Under the pieces are notes generated by a model. The model saw only the letters and a program-made list of their open reading frames with translations, was not told where the DNA came from and made no database searches. Shown one piece after another: positions 24,160 through 25,846 of a DNA stretch of 25,846 bases (positions within the stretch are counted from its first letter, which is position 1; each line of letters starts with the position of its first letter). Source of the stretch: Micrococcales bacterium UBA2465 (GTDB lineage: Bacteria > Actinomycetota > Actinomycetes > Actinomycetales > Microbacteriaceae); the NCBI GenBank assembly GCA_002342255.1, contig DDPP01000005.1, positions 20,428-46,273 on the forward strand, in the 5' to 3' direction. A program made the translations under genes and the position numbers.

Positions 24160-25846
24160 CTAGATTGCCTGCCAGTCATCCATGATGACTTTGATTTGCT
24201 TACGATTAGTCTTATTCGACTTTACCTGTTGTGATAAATGTTCTACCGCATTGCGAAGCCCTTCGGCAACATCTTTACCATCTTTGTACTGATACAAAAA
24301 GGAAACTCTGTCCTTATCCACCGTGGACAAATGCTTCACTCTCCCAGCAAATCGTTCCATCACGATTTTTTGGAACTCGAATTCGAGATTGTGTCCGTTC
24401 AAAAGTATGCTTGCCAATCTAGAGTATGGTGGCAACTCCAAATCCCTTCGCTCATTACAGTCCTGCTTGATGATTTCGAAGAAATTGAGATTTCTTAACT
24501 GATCGGTGATAGCCCCTTGCAGACCAACGAAAATGACGATTCCACCCTCGTTGACCTTTGCCGCAGCGTTCGACCAAGCCTGACAGGCATGTTCTGTAGC
24601 TCTGAGTGATGGGACCCCCAACATGTTTACGGCGTCGGCAAGTATCACCACAGTGTATCCACCGTCGATGTTTGGCTCAGCTCCCGGTGTAGCAATCACA
24701 ACCTTTGCTCCACTATCAAGTTCCGTGATTCGCTCTTGGCCTGTTGAGTGGATGACTTCGATATTTGGGAAAGCTTTTTGCAACCAATTAGCCATTGCGG
24801 TTGACCCAGTCCTTGTGACTCTTATCTGCTCCGAGCCACAGGAGCAAGGTAACTTTGCTCTAAAGGAACAGGTCCTGCATTTAGTGATTCCAGTTGGATC
24901 TATCCATATCCTCGAATTGCACTGTGGGCAGGTTCTTATTTGTTTGCAATTGGCGCAAATCAGAAATGAGGCATACCCCAAGCTTGCTACCTGTATTAGA
25001 ACTGACTTCCCTCTTTTTATGGTGCTGGAGATCAGACCAAAGGTTTCATCATCTAATCGATTCTGGGTCTCAGTGCAACGAACTGCCACCGGTGACGCTG
25101 CCTGTTTCAAATGCTTAGCGAAACCTAGTTCAATAAGTCGGACAGTATCAGCACTCGGGGCGTGTGCAGCAATCAGCAAATCACAAGAGGCAACTCTCTG
25201 ACGCAGGAGCAAAACGTCACGAGAAATCCAGTATGGTGAACGAATTTCTTGATGTGATTCGTCTGCGTCATCTAGAAGCAAAATCAGACCAAGGTTGAAG
25301 GCCGGTTTAAAGCAGGTTGACCTTGAGCCGAATACAATTGCCGGCTGACTCAAACTGAATAGGTATTTCAAATACTTCTCCGAGTTCTTCGCTGAGTTAT
25401 TGTGTCGAATGCTGACAGCCCCAAGTTGTCTTTTTTCAAGCGCTTTCTGAAATAGTTCTTCTTCACGGTAATCCGGAAGCACGACTAAGGCACTTTGACC
25501 CAAACTTAGCTTGGCAAGACACCTGTCAATAAACTCCTCTGTCCAAGGTTTCTCGCTCCCAATGCGAAGTTCTAAAAAGGAGATGGACGGCTCTCCTAAT
25601 CGAATTTCGCTGCCTACCAGATGAGGTTTATTCGGAAGTTTTCTGTCTACCGCCTTAGAAATCGTAGGAAGACAGTCTTTTAGTAGGTCCGATACTGACC
25701 CAGCAAATCTTTCTGCAACTGCGTTTAGCAGTTGATGTTGCTCAGATGTGAGCAGACTGTGCTGAGACTCGAGACTCGTTATCGAAGATAATTCTCCCGC
25801 GTAATCAGTATCGTCTGATTTACCGACAACAACAGCCAGTTTGCCT
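24160..25846 (-). CDS. priA: Primosomal protein N' (PriA), actinobacterial form without helicase motifs (partial)
   Basis: The frame is open to the right edge, so the amino end is missing; about 561 residues are present. Recognised by the DNA-binding part before LPNKPHLVG, the zinc region with eight cysteines (CANCKQIRTCPQC, CRTC, CSCG), VVIATPGAEPNIDGGY, and PPYSRLASI near the end. PriA restarts stalled replication forks. At the place of Walker A the sequence is RIGSEKPWTEEF with no GxGKT, and the DEAH box is replaced by LLLDDADESH. This loss of ATPase motifs matches other actinobacterial PriA proteins, for example that of Mycobacterium, which are thought to lack helicase activity. It appears to be followed closely by fmt, as in other actinobacteria. 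Confidence 0.93.
   Translation of the reverse strand, partial: GKLAVVVGKSDDTDYAGELSSITSLESQHSLLTSEQHQLLNAVAERFAGSVSDLLKDCLPTISKAVDRKLPNKPHLVGSEIRLGEPSISFLELRIGSEKPWTEEFIDRCLAKLSLGQSALVVLPDYREEELFQKALEKRQLGAVSIRHNNSAKNSEKYLKYLFSLSQPAIVFGSRSTCFKPAFNLGLILLLDDADESHQEIRSPYWISRDVLLLRQRVASCDLLIAAHAPSADTVRLIELGFAKHLKQAASPVAVRCTETQNRLDDETFGLISSTIKRGKSVLIQVASLGYASFLICANCKQIRTCPQCNSRIWIDPTGITKCRTCSFRAKLPCSCGSEQIRVTRTGSTAMANWLQKAFPNIEVIHSTGQERITELDSGAKVVIATPGAEPNIDGGYTVVILADAVNMLGVPSLRATEHACQAWSNAAAKVNEGGIVIFVGLQGAITDQLRNLNFFEIIKQDCNERRDLELPPYSRLASILLNGHNLEFEFQKIVMERFAGRVKHLSTVDKDRVSFLYQYKDGKDVAEGLRNAVEHLSQQVKSNKTNRKQIKVIMDDWQAI

Noticed and set aside
24623..25201. 192-codon plus-strand open frame opposite priA
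   Set aside because: It mirrors the priA coding frame and has no recognisable domain or ribosome-binding site.
1..25846. CRISPR arrays, insertion sequences, prophage or defence genes
   Set aside because: No repeated spacer pattern, transposase, integrase or foreign-looking gene block was seen; every coding stretch is a recognised core gene in conserved order.

Overview
The window reads as a housekeeping stretch of an actinobacterial chromosome. The evidence is the start of whiA, an ANTAR response regulator (PdtaR type), a PriA that lacks helicase motifs, a ribosomal protein S1 of the actinobacterial type, and a small HGxxPAAW-like membrane protein inside the trp cluster. Base composition looks low in GC for the phylum, intergenic gaps are tiny, and many start and stop codons overlap. 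By inference this suggests a streamlined genome such as an aquatic actinobacterium, possibly near Microbacteriaceae; no marker here fixes the family. There are 20 protein genes (two cut by the window edges) and one tRNA. I see no mobile element, CRISPR array or phage gene. No gene-free stretch exceeds about 111 bases; the longest lies before rpsA.

Right block (minus strand, transcribed from the right edge leftwards): priA (partial), fmt, rsmB, rpe, trpE, a 72-aa membrane protein, trpC, trpB, trpA, lgt, pyk. These eleven genes overlap or lie within about 36 bases of each other, so they could be read as one long unit. Replication restart, initiator formylation, rRNA methylation, pentose phosphate, tryptophan, lipoprotein and glycolysis functions are packed together. 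A perfect hairpin after pyk can end this unit, and can also end the tRNA-Leu gene that converges on it.

Middle: a plus-strand tRNA-Leu(CAA) diverges from pdtaR (minus). pdtaR converges on a plus-strand hotdog thioesterase, and the two stop codons share the four bases CTAG. The thioesterase diverges from polA across a 49-base gap holding two adjacent perfect palindromes.

Left block (minus strand): polA-HPr, then rpsA, a strong terminator, then coaE-uvrB, uvrA-uvrC, rapZ and whiA (partial). All three UvrABC subunits and DNA polymerase I, which fills the gap after nucleotide excision, lie within 12 kb. The three likely transcription entry points polA, coaE(-uvrB) and uvrA(-uvrC) carry the same CAAGT-TAnnnT sequence 6-7 bases before the ATG, with no clear Shine-Dalgarno. 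I read these as probable leaderless promoters and rate the shared motif as the best lead here. The yvcK gene usually found between rapZ and whiA is absent. I found no clearly new biological system; most findings concern gene arrangement and regulation.
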